From the NCBI RefSeq assembly GCF_031932625.1, contig NZ_JAVSCK010000001.1:248001-312000 (forward strand): DNA of 64,000 nt, read 5' to 3'. Shown piece after piece: positions 45,166 to 52,411 of the stretch; position 1 is the first letter of the stretch; every line of letters starts with the position of its first letter. This stretch comes from Hwangdonia seohaensis. GTDB taxonomy: Bacteria > Bacteroidota > Bacteroidia > Flavobacteriales > Flavobacteriaceae. The notes below the pieces were generated by a model, which saw only the letters and a program-made list of their open reading frames with translations, was not told the DNA's origin and did no database searches. A program made the translations under genes and the position numbers.

Positions 45166-46230
45166 ATGAAAACGAGTTTCATCAAATTTAAAAACAAGGT
45201 AAAAGCGACTATTCCGTTAAAATATCACGTTATATTTTGGCTTAGCTATTTTGTTTTCAATGTTATCCGCTGGGGCAGCTATAATGACGATTTTATATAT
45301 TCCATAAAATCCAATCTTGTAGAATTTCCCATTCATATTGTATTGGTTTATTTAAATATTTATTACCTCATTCCCAAATTCATTTTAAAGGGCAAATACT
45401 TTACTTTTATACTAAGCCTGTTCATCGCACTGCTTTTGGCCTATTTTTCGAGGCTGGGTTTAAATTTAGCTTTTGTATCGGACGAGATTTGGTCTGGTGG
45501 CGTGTATACCTCCATGCCCAATCAATCGATGTTTAATCACTTTATAGCAGAATTTATAGGTCAGATTTACGTGATTGCGTTTGCTACGGCCATAAAAATC
45601 ATCGTGGAATGGAGTATTGAAAAAAAGAGAAACGAAAAGCTTTCGCAATTACAATTAAGCACCGAGCTAAAGTTTTTACGAACCCAAGTACAACCCCATT
45701 TTTTCTTTAATACCCTAAATAACCTTTACGCGCTATCACTTAACAAATCCAGTAGTTTGCCGCGGTTAATCTTAAAATTATCCAACATGATGGAGTATGT
45801 GCTTTATGATGTAACCGATTCCAAAGCGGATTTACTTGAAGAAATAAGCCATATAAACAATTACATAGATATTGAAAACCTTAGATTTAAAGACAGAATT
45901 GACACAGAATTGCTTATTACAGGCGACTTAGAAGATGTTAAAGTACCGCCATTATTGTTTATTACCTTTGTTGAAAACTGTTTTAAGCACGGTTTAAAAG
46001 GCAACGATAAAATTTCGATAAAAATGAGCTTTGAAATGGTTAATAAAAAATACCTCGAATTTAAAATTTCAAATAATTTTAATCCGTTGTTAATTAATGA
46101 TGAAAAAAAAGGAATAGGAATCTCCAATTCGTTAAGACGATTAAAACTCTTATTCGCGAAAGATTTTGTGTTACAGCCCAGTGTTAATAACGATGTTTAT
46201 AGTCTCTTTTTAAAAATTCCGGTAAAATGA
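45166..46230 (+). CDS. LytS-type membrane histidine kinase
   Basis: 354 residues. Four membrane helices (about 20-145) are followed by the His_kinase domain with phosphoacceptor His178 (QVQPHFFFNTLNNLYALS), and a HATPase part with FVENCFKHG and KGIGISNSLRRL. This is the LytS/AlgZ class. The stop of the gene overlaps the start of the LytTR regulator by four bases, so the pair acts together. It follows the SusC/D-associated FG-GAP gene and could sense its ligand or an envelope state. Confidence 0.92.
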   Translation: MKTSFIKFKNKVKATIPLKYHVIFWLSYFVFNVIRWGSYNDDFIYSIKSNLVEFPIHIVLVYLNIYYLIPKFILKGKYFTFILSLFIALLLAYFSRLGLNLAFVSDEIWSGGVYTSMPNQSMFNHFIAEFIGQIYVIAFATAIKIIVEWSIEKKRNEKLSQLQLSTELKFLRTQVQPHFFFNTLNNLYALSLNKSSSLPRLILKLSNMMEYVLYDVTDSKADLLEEISHINNYIDIENLRFKDRIDTELLITGDLEDVKVPPLLFITFVENCFKHGLKGNDKISIKMSFEMVNKKYLEFKISNNFNPLLINDEKKGIGISNSLRRLKLLFAKDFVLQPSVNNDVYSLFLKIPVK

Positions 46231-46949
46231 AAATTAAATGCGTTATAATAGATGATGAACCTTTGGCAATAAGTGTTATAGAAAATCATTTAAAAAATTT
46301 CGACAATATTGAAGTTGTAGAAACCTTTAGCAATCCGGTAAAGGCTTTCGGGGTTTTGCAGCAAGAAAAAATCGATCTTGTTTTTTTAGACATCAATATG
46401 CCACAAATGACCGGTTTTACTTTTATTGAAAACTTAAATGTGAAACCCTTAATAGTAATAACCACAGCTTACCGCGAATACGCCGTAAAAAGTTTTGAGT
46501 TGGATGTGTTGGACTATCTAGTGAAACCCATACCCTTCAATCGTTTTTTAAAAACCATAAATAAGGTATATCAGCACGCCTATACCAATGCGCCCACTGG
46601 AGATGCTGCATTAAATCAAGAACCTCATATTTTTTTAAAAGTTGATAAAAAATTGATTAAGGTTAACCTCAACGATATTTTATTTATAGAAAGCTTGAAG
46701 GATTATATTAAAATCGCAACAACGCTGGGAGATTACGTAGTGCACAAGTCGCTAACGGCTATTTCGGAGGAGTTGCCACAATCAAATTTTATACGCGTGC
46801 ATCGCTCCTATAATATATCGATAAATAAAATCGCTGCTTTAGAAGGCAATACCATTGAAATTGCAGGCCGAAGAATTCCAATAGGAAGAAACTACTTAAA
46901 GCAAACCAAAGAACGCATTTTTAACATTAAAGAAGGTAACGAAAGCTAA
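46227..46949 (+). CDS. LytTR-family response regulator
   Basis: 240 residues. The receiver domain has DDEP (9-12), phosphoacceptor Asp55 (VFLDINMPQMTGF) and a Lys in YLVKPIPF. The LytTR DNA-binding domain (about 135-235) has FLKVDKKLIKVNLNDILFIESLKDYIKI and FIRVHRSYNISINKI. It is the partner of the LytS-type kinase, with which it overlaps. The stop lies three bases before the acyltransferase-like gene, so all three genes are probably one operon. Confidence 0.93.
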   Translation: MKIKCVIIDDEPLAISVIENHLKNFDNIEVVETFSNPVKAFGVLQQEKIDLVFLDINMPQMTGFTFIENLNVKPLIVITTAYREYAVKSFELDVLDYLVKPIPFNRFLKTINKVYQHAYTNAPTGDAALNQEPHIFLKVDKKLIKVNLNDILFIESLKDYIKIATTLGDYVVHKSLTAISEELPQSNFIRVHRSYNISINKIAALEGNTIEIAGRRIPIGRNYLKQTKERIFNIKEGNES

Positions 46950-46952
46950 GAT

Positions 46953-48050
46953 ATGGATGTTAAACAAAGAATTGAATCCGTAGATATTCTTAGAGGATTT
47001 ACCATTGCCGCAATGATTTTAGTAAACACTCCCGGAACATGGAGTAAGGTATATGCTCCGTTGCTTCATGCCAATTGGCACGGGTTAACGCCAACAGATT
47101 TAATATTTCCGTTCTTTTTGTTCATTGTCGGGATTTCAATTTCGTTTGCTTACAAAAACAAGCCAAATAAGGCGAATACTTATAAAAAGATTATCATCCG
47201 TAGTTTAAAACTCATTGGTCTCGGGTTATTTTTAGGGCTGTTTTTACCCTATCCGCCGTTTGTTAAGGATTTTGAAATTTTAAGATTCCCTGGCGTTTTA
47301 CAACGAATTGGTGTTGTGTTTTTAGTTTCCGCGGTTTTATTTATGAATTGCAATTGGAAAACCTTACTAACCATCGGGCTATCCATTTTAATCGGGTATT
47401 GGCTACTCTTGGGGTTTGTGCCATTACCAGATGGCACGCTGCCAACCTTTGATAGAGCACCAAACAATTGGGCAAATTATATCGATTTAAACGTTCTGGG
47501 AAAACACATGTGGAAACCAGATTACGACCCCGAGGGTATTTTAAGCACCTTACCCGCTGTTGCAACCTGCATTTCTGGTATTTTAGTAGGCCGCATCCTT
47601 GCAAAGGCGAATTTTAACAAATTGGCTTATTTGGTAATAACCGCTGTATTATTATTAGTATCCGGTTATGTTTTTAGCATTTGGTTCCCCATAAACAAGG
47701 CTATTTGGAGTAGTAGTTTTGTATTGGTTACCAGTGGTTGGGCAACTTTAATTCTAGCTTTTATTTACTATTTAACCGATGTGTTACAATTTAAAATCGG
47801 TACTGTTTTTAAGTATGTGGGCTCCAATGCCATTACTATATTTTTCTTGTCTAGTTTTGTGTCGAAATGTTTTTATTTAATAAAAGTAACCCCAGAACAA
47901 AGCATACACTCTTGGTTGTACCATACCATTTATGTTCAACCTTTTTTAGCCGATAAGCTGTCATCCTTACTTTATGCCCTAAGCGTGGTGCTATTTTACA
48001 TGGCATTGGGGTATGTTTTGTACAAGAAAAAGATATTTATAAAGGTTTAA
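46953..48050 (+). CDS. DUF5009/HGSNAT-like membrane acyltransferase-family protein
   Basis: 365 residues. About ten membrane helices are visible, beginning with RIESVDILRGFTIAAMILVNTPG and TDLIFPFFLFIVGISISF, the signatures of the DUF1624/DUF5009 and heparan-alpha-glucosaminide N-acetyltransferase-like family. PFDRAP-, GILSTLPAVATCISGILVGR- and SNAITIFFLSSF-like segments agree. Human HGSNAT acetylates lysosomal glucosamine using cytosolic acetyl-CoA. A sugar-acetylating role is possible here but not proven. It is co-transcribed with the LytS/LytTR pair. Confidence 0.85.
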   Translation: MDVKQRIESVDILRGFTIAAMILVNTPGTWSKVYAPLLHANWHGLTPTDLIFPFFLFIVGISISFAYKNKPNKANTYKKIIIRSLKLIGLGLFLGLFLPYPPFVKDFEILRFPGVLQRIGVVFLVSAVLFMNCNWKTLLTIGLSILIGYWLLLGFVPLPDGTLPTFDRAPNNWANYIDLNVLGKHMWKPDYDPEGILSTLPAVATCISGILVGRILAKANFNKLAYLVITAVLLLVSGYVFSIWFPINKAIWSSSFVLVTSGWATLILAFIYYLTDVLQFKIGTVFKYVGSNAITIFFLSSFVSKCFYLIKVTPEQSIHSWLYHTIYVQPFLADKLSSLLYALSVVLFYMALGYVLYKKKIFIKV

Positions 48051-48069
48051 ATAAACGTGCATTAAATTA

Positions 48070-48225
48070 AAAAAAAGAGCTGCAATTTCTTGCAGCTTCT
48101 CATTTCAAAAAAAAGTATGCAGTTCCCTGCAAACCTTTTTATTGATTAATAGCTATAGTTAGACCCTGTGTTTTTTAAGAAGTCACATGTGGTTATATCG
48201 CTAACACTTCAAAAAAAAACTAATG
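48070..48225. repeat. Direct repeat, left copy
   Basis: AAAAAGAGC-T-GCAATTTCTTG starts the copy, TTTATTGATTAATAGCT (17 identical bases) lies at 48138-48154, GTCACAT at 48182 and ACTTCAAAAAAAA near 48206. The same blocks occur in the same order and orientation at 61484-61588, although this copy has an extra segment between the first two blocks. The two copies bracket the signalling island. Confidence 0.6.
48078..48097 (+). terminator. Hairpin terminator after the acyltransferase-like gene
   Basis: The perfect eight-base stem AGCTGCAA / TTGCAGCT with a TTTC loop follows the stop by 27 bases. The downstream TCTCATTTC is moderately T-rich and the upstream flank is A-rich, so activity in both directions is possible. 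It forms the left part of a repeat that has a diverged copy near 61.5 kb. Confidence 0.65.
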
Positions 48226-48253
48226 CTTTCTCTTTAATTTTTTTAAATTTAAG

Positions 48254-48397
48254 CTAAGATTTTCCTAGTATCCTGAACATGCCCGTTCCGCAAGTAGGAC
48301 ATTTACCTTTCATAGCATTTCTACCGTTTTTCATGGTTACTTCCGCAGCATCCTTAATTTCTTTTTTTTCTTTACATTTTACGCAATATCCTTCCAT
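48254..48397 (-). CDS. Small zinc-ribbon protein (DUF5679-type)
   Basis: A 47-residue frame starts with ATG at 48397. Two Cys pairs, CVKC (5-8) and CPTC (33-36), frame a basic middle part with EIKDAAEVTMKNGRNAMKGK, followed by GTGMFRILGK. This is the wording of the DUF5679 zinc-ribbon family. The role is unknown, perhaps nucleic-acid binding. It stands alone between the acyltransferase operon and the signalling island. Confidence 0.8.
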   Translation of the reverse strand: MEGYCVKCKEKKEIKDAAEVTMKNGRNAMKGKCPTCGTGMFRILGKS

Positions 48398-48629
48398 AAT
48401 ATTTTAGTTTTTTGGTTTTGTTAAACTTTAATCTTCTTAAAGATAAACTATATCCAGGGTGGGAGCAAATAAAAAGATAACAATTTTCTTACTATTTACA
48501 GCTTCATTTAAAAGCTAATTTGCTATTCAATCGCTTTTTGAAAACCTGTGGAAAATTTAATATCATCAATTCCCAATTTCTGTATCTATTAAAACAACAC
48601 AAAATATTCTGTTGGCTTTACATTTATCT

Positions 48630-49073
48630 CTATTTAATAGATGCTTTTTTATTTAAACTATTGGCATGAAGACCAAACGCTTTATGAAGTTTTTCTACGG
48701 TTAAAGGTTTATTTATATAGCCCGAACATAAAGGATGGCTCTCCGCTTGGTTAATATCGATTAAACTCGTGGATGAAGAAAGCATAAATATTTTAAGATT
48801 TTGTGATTCTAAAAAATCTAGTTTGCTAAGCTTATCGAGAAACTGGAAACCATTACACTCCGGCATATTAACGTCTAAAATTAAAACATTTGGCCTTGTT
48901 AAATGATTTAGGTTGTTTGGGTGCAAAGAGACATTTAGATACTTAAGAGCCGATAAAGGGTTTTTAAAATATATAACCCTTATGTTTTCGTTATACCTTT
49001 CTATTATTCTCTGGTTGATAAATAAATCGATTCTACAGTCATCAACTAACATTATGTTTTTAATTGGTATCAT
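48630..49073 (-). CDS. Single-domain response regulator
   Basis: 147 residues, one receiver domain. Marks are LVDDCRID, phosphoacceptor Asp67 (VLILDVNMPECNGF), the Ser-rich strand MLSSST and Lys in YINKPL. There is no output domain, so it probably relays phosphate or acts by protein contact. The start overlaps the stop of the PAS kinase gene by four bases, making that kinase the likely phosphodonor. It is the last gene of the putative sigma-54-controlled operon. Confidence 0.9.
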   Translation of the reverse strand: MIPIKNIMLVDDCRIDLFINQRIIERYNENIRVIYFKNPLSALKYLNVSLHPNNLNHLTRPNVLILDVNMPECNGFQFLDKLSKLDFLESQNLKIFMLSSSTSLIDINQAESHPLCSGYINKPLTVEKLHKAFGLHANSLNKKASIK

Positions 49074-50923
49074 TCTTTTTTGACTTTGTTTAATTTTATT
49101 TTAAAGCAAGTCCCCTCATTAACCTTACTAGTTACTTTTATTTTTCCATTCAAATCTTCGGTAATGTTTTTAACAATATATAGCCCAAGTCCAGAACCCG
49201 GAACATCTTCAATGTTTTCCCTGAAATACAAATTAAATACTTTTGATAAGTTCTTTTTTAAAATACCAATACCGTTGTCCCTTATTTTAATTTTAATGGC
49301 ATTTGGAGTTTCTTTAACCTCAATTGCTATGATTGATTTTTCTTGACGATTCTTTGAAACTGTATATATAATGGCATTTTGAACTAAGTTTTGAAATAAA
49401 GAATAGATTAACTCAACACTTGAATAATATTGAATGGTATCAGAAATATCAATTTTAAATTCAATGGTATTGTAACCCTCCAACCCTTTAAGTGATTTTA
49501 AAACATCTCCTACTATTTTTTTGAAATCGATAAAAACGGAGTCCTTCTTTTTATCTGAAATCTCTGAGGCCCGCATTAATTTATCAATCATCTTTTTGCC
49601 TCTGTCCAGGGTAATATCAAGCATTGATGTTAAATTTGACACAGACTCATTTAAATCTTCTTCTTTAATGAGGTTTAGGAGTCCTTCGGCAGAAGATAAT
49701 GGCGCTTTTAAATCGTGTGCAGATCTATACAGAAACAACTCTAATTCCTTTGTTTTGCTTTTTAAACAATTCTCTGTTTTTTTTCGGTTAGTTATGTCGA
49801 GCATCATGGCACAATAAAAATTTGAGCCTCCATTTTCCCAATTACTAATTGCGAACTCTACCGGAAATTCCGTACCGTTTTTTTTCAGGCATTTCATTTC
49901 AACCGTATCGCTCGATTTAAAATCTTCAAGTTTTTTTACCGCGTTTATCAATTCAAGCACACTGGTTTTTCTATTCTTGCTGGCAATTAATTTTGTTAAA
50001 TACTCGCCTTTTATTTCGCTTTCTTTATATCCAAAGGCAAGTTCAGCACCTTTATTCCACTCGGTAATTTTCCCTTCCCCATCAACAACTACAACCATAC
50101 CAACTTCCATCGATTGAAAAATAGCATGGTACTTTGCTTCATTCTCCATTAATTCTTGTTTAAGCTCACTAACACCTTTCACCTCTTGAGTAGACACGGT
50201 GGCAGAAATAACAACGCCTCTGTTATTTAGAACAGGCCCAATTTGCGATACAAAAATGGCATTTACGCCGTTAGAATTAATACCTATAGTTTCAAATTGA
50301 TCTGGTTTCGCAGTATTGAAAACATTATTTATAATTTTTTTGACCTTGTTGTGAAAAATGGGGTTTATAAAACTGTATAAATTACATCCTGCAATTTCTT
50401 TCTCACATAGTTTTCCAAAACCTTGATTTGAGTTTACAATTTCAGCAAAAGCATTAATTGTAAGTACCGAATTGGAAATACTATCATAATAGGTTTTATC
50501 TGGGGTTTTGCTGCCTACAATGTTTAAGTTAACATCATATTTTGGTTTTACATTAAAATAAAAAGCAACAAACTTATCAATGTCCCCTTCGGCATTTCTT
50601 CCGGGAATTATAGTTGTGTCTACCCGATACAGTTTGCCCGAACTTGAATAATCGGTGAGTATTCCTTTCCAAATTCTCCCACTCCTTATCACATTCCATA
50701 AGTCCTTATAAATTGGATTAGCATGTCGTTCAGATTTTAAAATTATATTTAATTCTCCTATGATTCTTTTATGTGGAATTTCAATTAACTCAGAAAACTT
50801 ATCGTTGGCATAAATAGTTCTTCCAATGATATCAATTATAGAAATGCTCGTATCGTTGGTTAAAAATTGTTCTAATATATTTTCTGGGTTTTCTCGCCAG
50901 ATTTGTTGTTTCATTAATTTCAT
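49070..50923 (-). CDS. PAS-domain histidine kinase, apparently cytoplasmic
   Basis: 617 residues with no membrane helix. PAS domains lie at about 15-130, 145-250 and 265-385 (the third with IFQSMEVGMVVVVDGEGKITEWNKGAELAFGY). They are followed by a HisKA domain with phosphoacceptor His403 (RSAHDLKAPLSS) and a HATPase (DNGIGILKKNLSKVF, GSGLGLYIVKN). The first PAS closely resembles the stand-alone PAS protein encoded just upstream. The ligand or cofactor of the PAS domains is not apparent. It is coupled to the receiver gene by a four-base overlap. Confidence 0.9.
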   Translation of the reverse strand: MKLMKQQIWRENPENILEQFLTNDTSISIIDIIGRTIYANDKFSELIEIPHKRIIGELNIILKSERHANPIYKDLWNVIRSGRIWKGILTDYSSSGKLYRVDTTIIPGRNAEGDIDKFVAFYFNVKPKYDVNLNIVGSKTPDKTYYDSISNSVLTINAFAEIVNSNQGFGKLCEKEIAGCNLYSFINPIFHNKVKKIINNVFNTAKPDQFETIGINSNGVNAIFVSQIGPVLNNRGVVISATVSTQEVKGVSELKQELMENEAKYHAIFQSMEVGMVVVVDGEGKITEWNKGAELAFGYKESEIKGEYLTKLIASKNRKTSVLELINAVKKLEDFKSSDTVEMKCLKKNGTEFPVEFAISNWENGGSNFYCAMMLDITNRKKTENCLKSKTKELELFLYRSAHDLKAPLSSAEGLLNLIKEEDLNESVSNLTSMLDITLDRGKKMIDKLMRASEISDKKKDSVFIDFKKIVGDVLKSLKGLEGYNTIEFKIDISDTIQYYSSVELIYSLFQNLVQNAIIYTVSKNRQEKSIIAIEVKETPNAIKIKIRDNGIGILKKNLSKVFNLYFRENIEDVPGSGLGLYIVKNITEDLNGKIKVTSKVNEGTCFKIKLNKVKKE

Positions 50924-50965
50924 AACATTTTTGGTTTTGACTTAAAGTAACAATCAAAGACTTTA

Positions 50966-51400
50966 CTAATATTGTTTACGCATGTTGTTTAATTCTTCTT
51001 TCGTGATGTCCTGGTTTGGTTTAGAAACATTTAAATACATGGTCACAAAACTTTCAATGTTACCTTCAACATCTACTAATGGCACAATTGTGGTTTCCAA
51101 CCAAAAGGAATCCCCGGTTTTTGTTTTATTTTTCAAAGTTCCTTTCCAAACCTGACCTCTTTCTATAGTTTCCCATAAATTTTCACAACAAGGGTCTTTG
51201 TGATTATCCTGGTTGAACAGGCAATTCACCGCTCCCAAAAGTTCATTTTCATTACAACCCGTTATTCTACAAAAACGATCATTAGCGTAAACGGTTTTCC
51301 CAAATTTATCAGAGACCGAAATGGCTACATTGCCTTTTATGAATTTTAAAATGGCTATCTCTGGATTTATACGCCACATATAATGTTTATTTGCCTGCAT
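50966..51400 (-). CDS. Stand-alone PAS domain protein
   Basis: 144 residues, essentially one PAS domain: NVAISVSDKFGKTVYANDRFCRITGCNENELLGAVNCLF, then LWETIERGQVWKGTLKNKTKTGDSFWLETTIVPLVDVEGNIESFVTMYLNVS in pieces. It is a close relative of the first PAS of the kinase encoded directly downstream (shared WR.NPE, YAND.F, LW..I..G..WKG, TTI.P). A start at 51379 (MWRINP) is also possible and would remove the 14-base overlap with the upstream gene. It may bind the same ligand and compete with or assist the kinase. Confidence 0.82.
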   Translation of the reverse strand: MQANKHYMWRINPEIAILKFIKGNVAISVSDKFGKTVYANDRFCRITGCNENELLGAVNCLFNQDNHKDPCCENLWETIERGQVWKGTLKNKTKTGDSFWLETTIVPLVDVEGNIESFVTMYLNVSKPNQDITKEELNNMRKQY

Positions 51401-51812
51401 CGAATATCTTTTTTGAGTTGATTGAATAGGCTAATGCTTCGTCAAAATCATTGAATATTTTAAATGGTGTATGGGGCTCAAAAATTCTTTTATAAGTGCT
51501 TATTAATAATTTTGTTTTAATGGAATTAATTACGAACGCTTCAGAAATTCTTACTTTATTTAAAGCAGGACTACTAGCGAGCAATTTGGCTGCCTCTGCG
51601 CTAAAATCGCCTTGATTGTCTCTTAAGTCAATTAAAAAAGGCATGGGCTTATCTTCTGCCAATGTAGAAATGGCTTGCTTATACTTTTCTGCAACATCTA
51701 CCCCTAAAGTGAGATAATGCCTTGTATTGTTAAATGCGCAAAACAGAATGCCATGAGAATTTGTCCAAAACTTGGCTCTACTAACTTTAATTGATTTTTT
51801 TGTACAACCCAT
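51387..51812 (-). CDS. SpoIIAA/STAS-like protein, paralogue B
   Basis: 141 residues from the ATG at 51812, which overlaps the upstream stop. The fold pattern is strand (KFWTNSHGILFCAF), helix (DVAEKYKQAISTLAE), strand (MPFLIDLRDN), helix (FSAEAAKLLASSPALNKV), strand (AFVINSIKTKLLISTYKRIF), and a final helix (PFKIFNDFDEALAYS). This is the SpoIIAA-like/STAS layout. It is clearly related to the gene before it (shared KFW..GILFC, PLIDLRD, KIF..(F/Y)..A(L/I)AYS). The function is unknown; a non-enzymatic signalling role near PAS kinase genes is an inference. Confidence 0.7.
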   Translation of the reverse strand: MGCTKKSIKVSRAKFWTNSHGILFCAFNNTRHYLTLGVDVAEKYKQAISTLAEDKPMPFLIDLRDNQGDFSAEAAKLLASSPALNKVRISEAFVINSIKTKLLISTYKRIFEPHTPFKIFNDFDEALAYSINSKKIFDAGK

Positions 51813-52225
51813 TAAGAACATGCATTAAAAGTTTGGTTGGTTTCTAACGAATAGGCAATGGCCCGTTCGTAATTCCTAAATATTTTATTAGGAATTATAG
51901 GGTCGTGAATCCGTCTTAATACAACAAGTATAAATTGTACATAATAGGAGTTGACCACGAAAGATTTTGACAGTAAAGCAGATTTAAGTTTGGTATTGTT
52001 TGCTATAATTGTAGTTACCGAAAAGGCTTCTTTTTCTTTTAAATCCCTAAGATCTATAAGCAATGGTAGGTAGCTGCCACCAGATAATGTGTTAATGGCA
52101 TTTATATATTCTTCAAGAAAATCCTCGCTAAACTCCTTTGTACAATTGCCTTTTATAAATTTGCAAAAAAGAATTCCTTCTTCTAACCAAAATTTAGCTT
52201 TATTACATTCTATTTGATTGCTCAT
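51812..52225 (-). CDS. SpoIIAA/STAS-like protein, paralogue A
   Basis: 137 residues. It shares with the next gene the segments KFWLEEGILFCKF, YLPLLIDLRDLKEKEAFSV, LLSKSFVVNSYYVQFILVVLRRIHDP and KIFRNYERAIAYSLETN. The same strand-helix alternation supports a SpoIIAA-like/STAS fold. It is the first gene of the five-gene minus-strand operon. A -24/-12 promoter-like sequence lies 27-42 bases upstream and two palindromic sites lie further upstream, adjoining the sigma-54 activator gene. Confidence 0.7.
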   Translation of the reverse strand: MSNQIECNKAKFWLEEGILFCKFIKGNCTKEFSEDFLEEYINAINTLSGGSYLPLLIDLRDLKEKEAFSVTTIIANNTKLKSALLSKSFVVNSYYVQFILVVLRRIHDPIIPNKIFRNYERAIAYSLETNQTFNACS

Positions 52226-52251
52226 AACTGTTGTTCAATTAAAAACTGAAT

Positions 52252-52267
52252 AACAACTCACATGCCA
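52252..52267 (-). promoter_or_regulatory. Sigma-54-type (-24/-12) promoter candidate
   Basis: On the minus strand the sequence TGGCATG-TGAG-TTGTT fits the consensus TGGCACG-N4-TTGCW with two mismatches (T for C in each half), and keeps the essential GG and the ten-base spacing to the -13 G. Transcription would start near 52241, about 16 bases before the ATG at 52225. The -12 base is T, not the usual C. Confidence 0.55.
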
Positions 52268-52353
52268 AAGCCATCTGAAATCTACACAATTAAATGTAAT
52301 ATTCTGATTTTAAGCTATTTACAAAAATTAACGATTGATAAACTCCAAAATTT

Positions 52354-52411
52354 TTTCCACGGTATACCGTTGTTTGTTTTACTTACAAATTGATTTCCAC
52401 GGTATTCCGTT
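52354..52411 (-). promoter_or_regulatory. Two upstream activator sites (palindromic pair)
   Basis: Two 18-base copies of AACGG(T/A)ATACCGTGGAAA read on the minus strand, at 52354-52371 and 52394-52411, exactly 40 bases apart. The core ACGGTATACCGT of the first is a perfect palindrome (52359-52370); the second has one mismatch. They lie about 125 and 165 bases before the inferred sigma-54 transcription start, where activator sites are normally found. The second overlaps the stop codon of the activator gene itself. Confidence 0.65.

Noticed and set aside
48257..48400. A metal-reductase or rubredoxin function for the small zinc-ribbon protein
   Set aside because: The Cys pairs are spaced and surrounded as in DUF5679, not as in rubredoxin.
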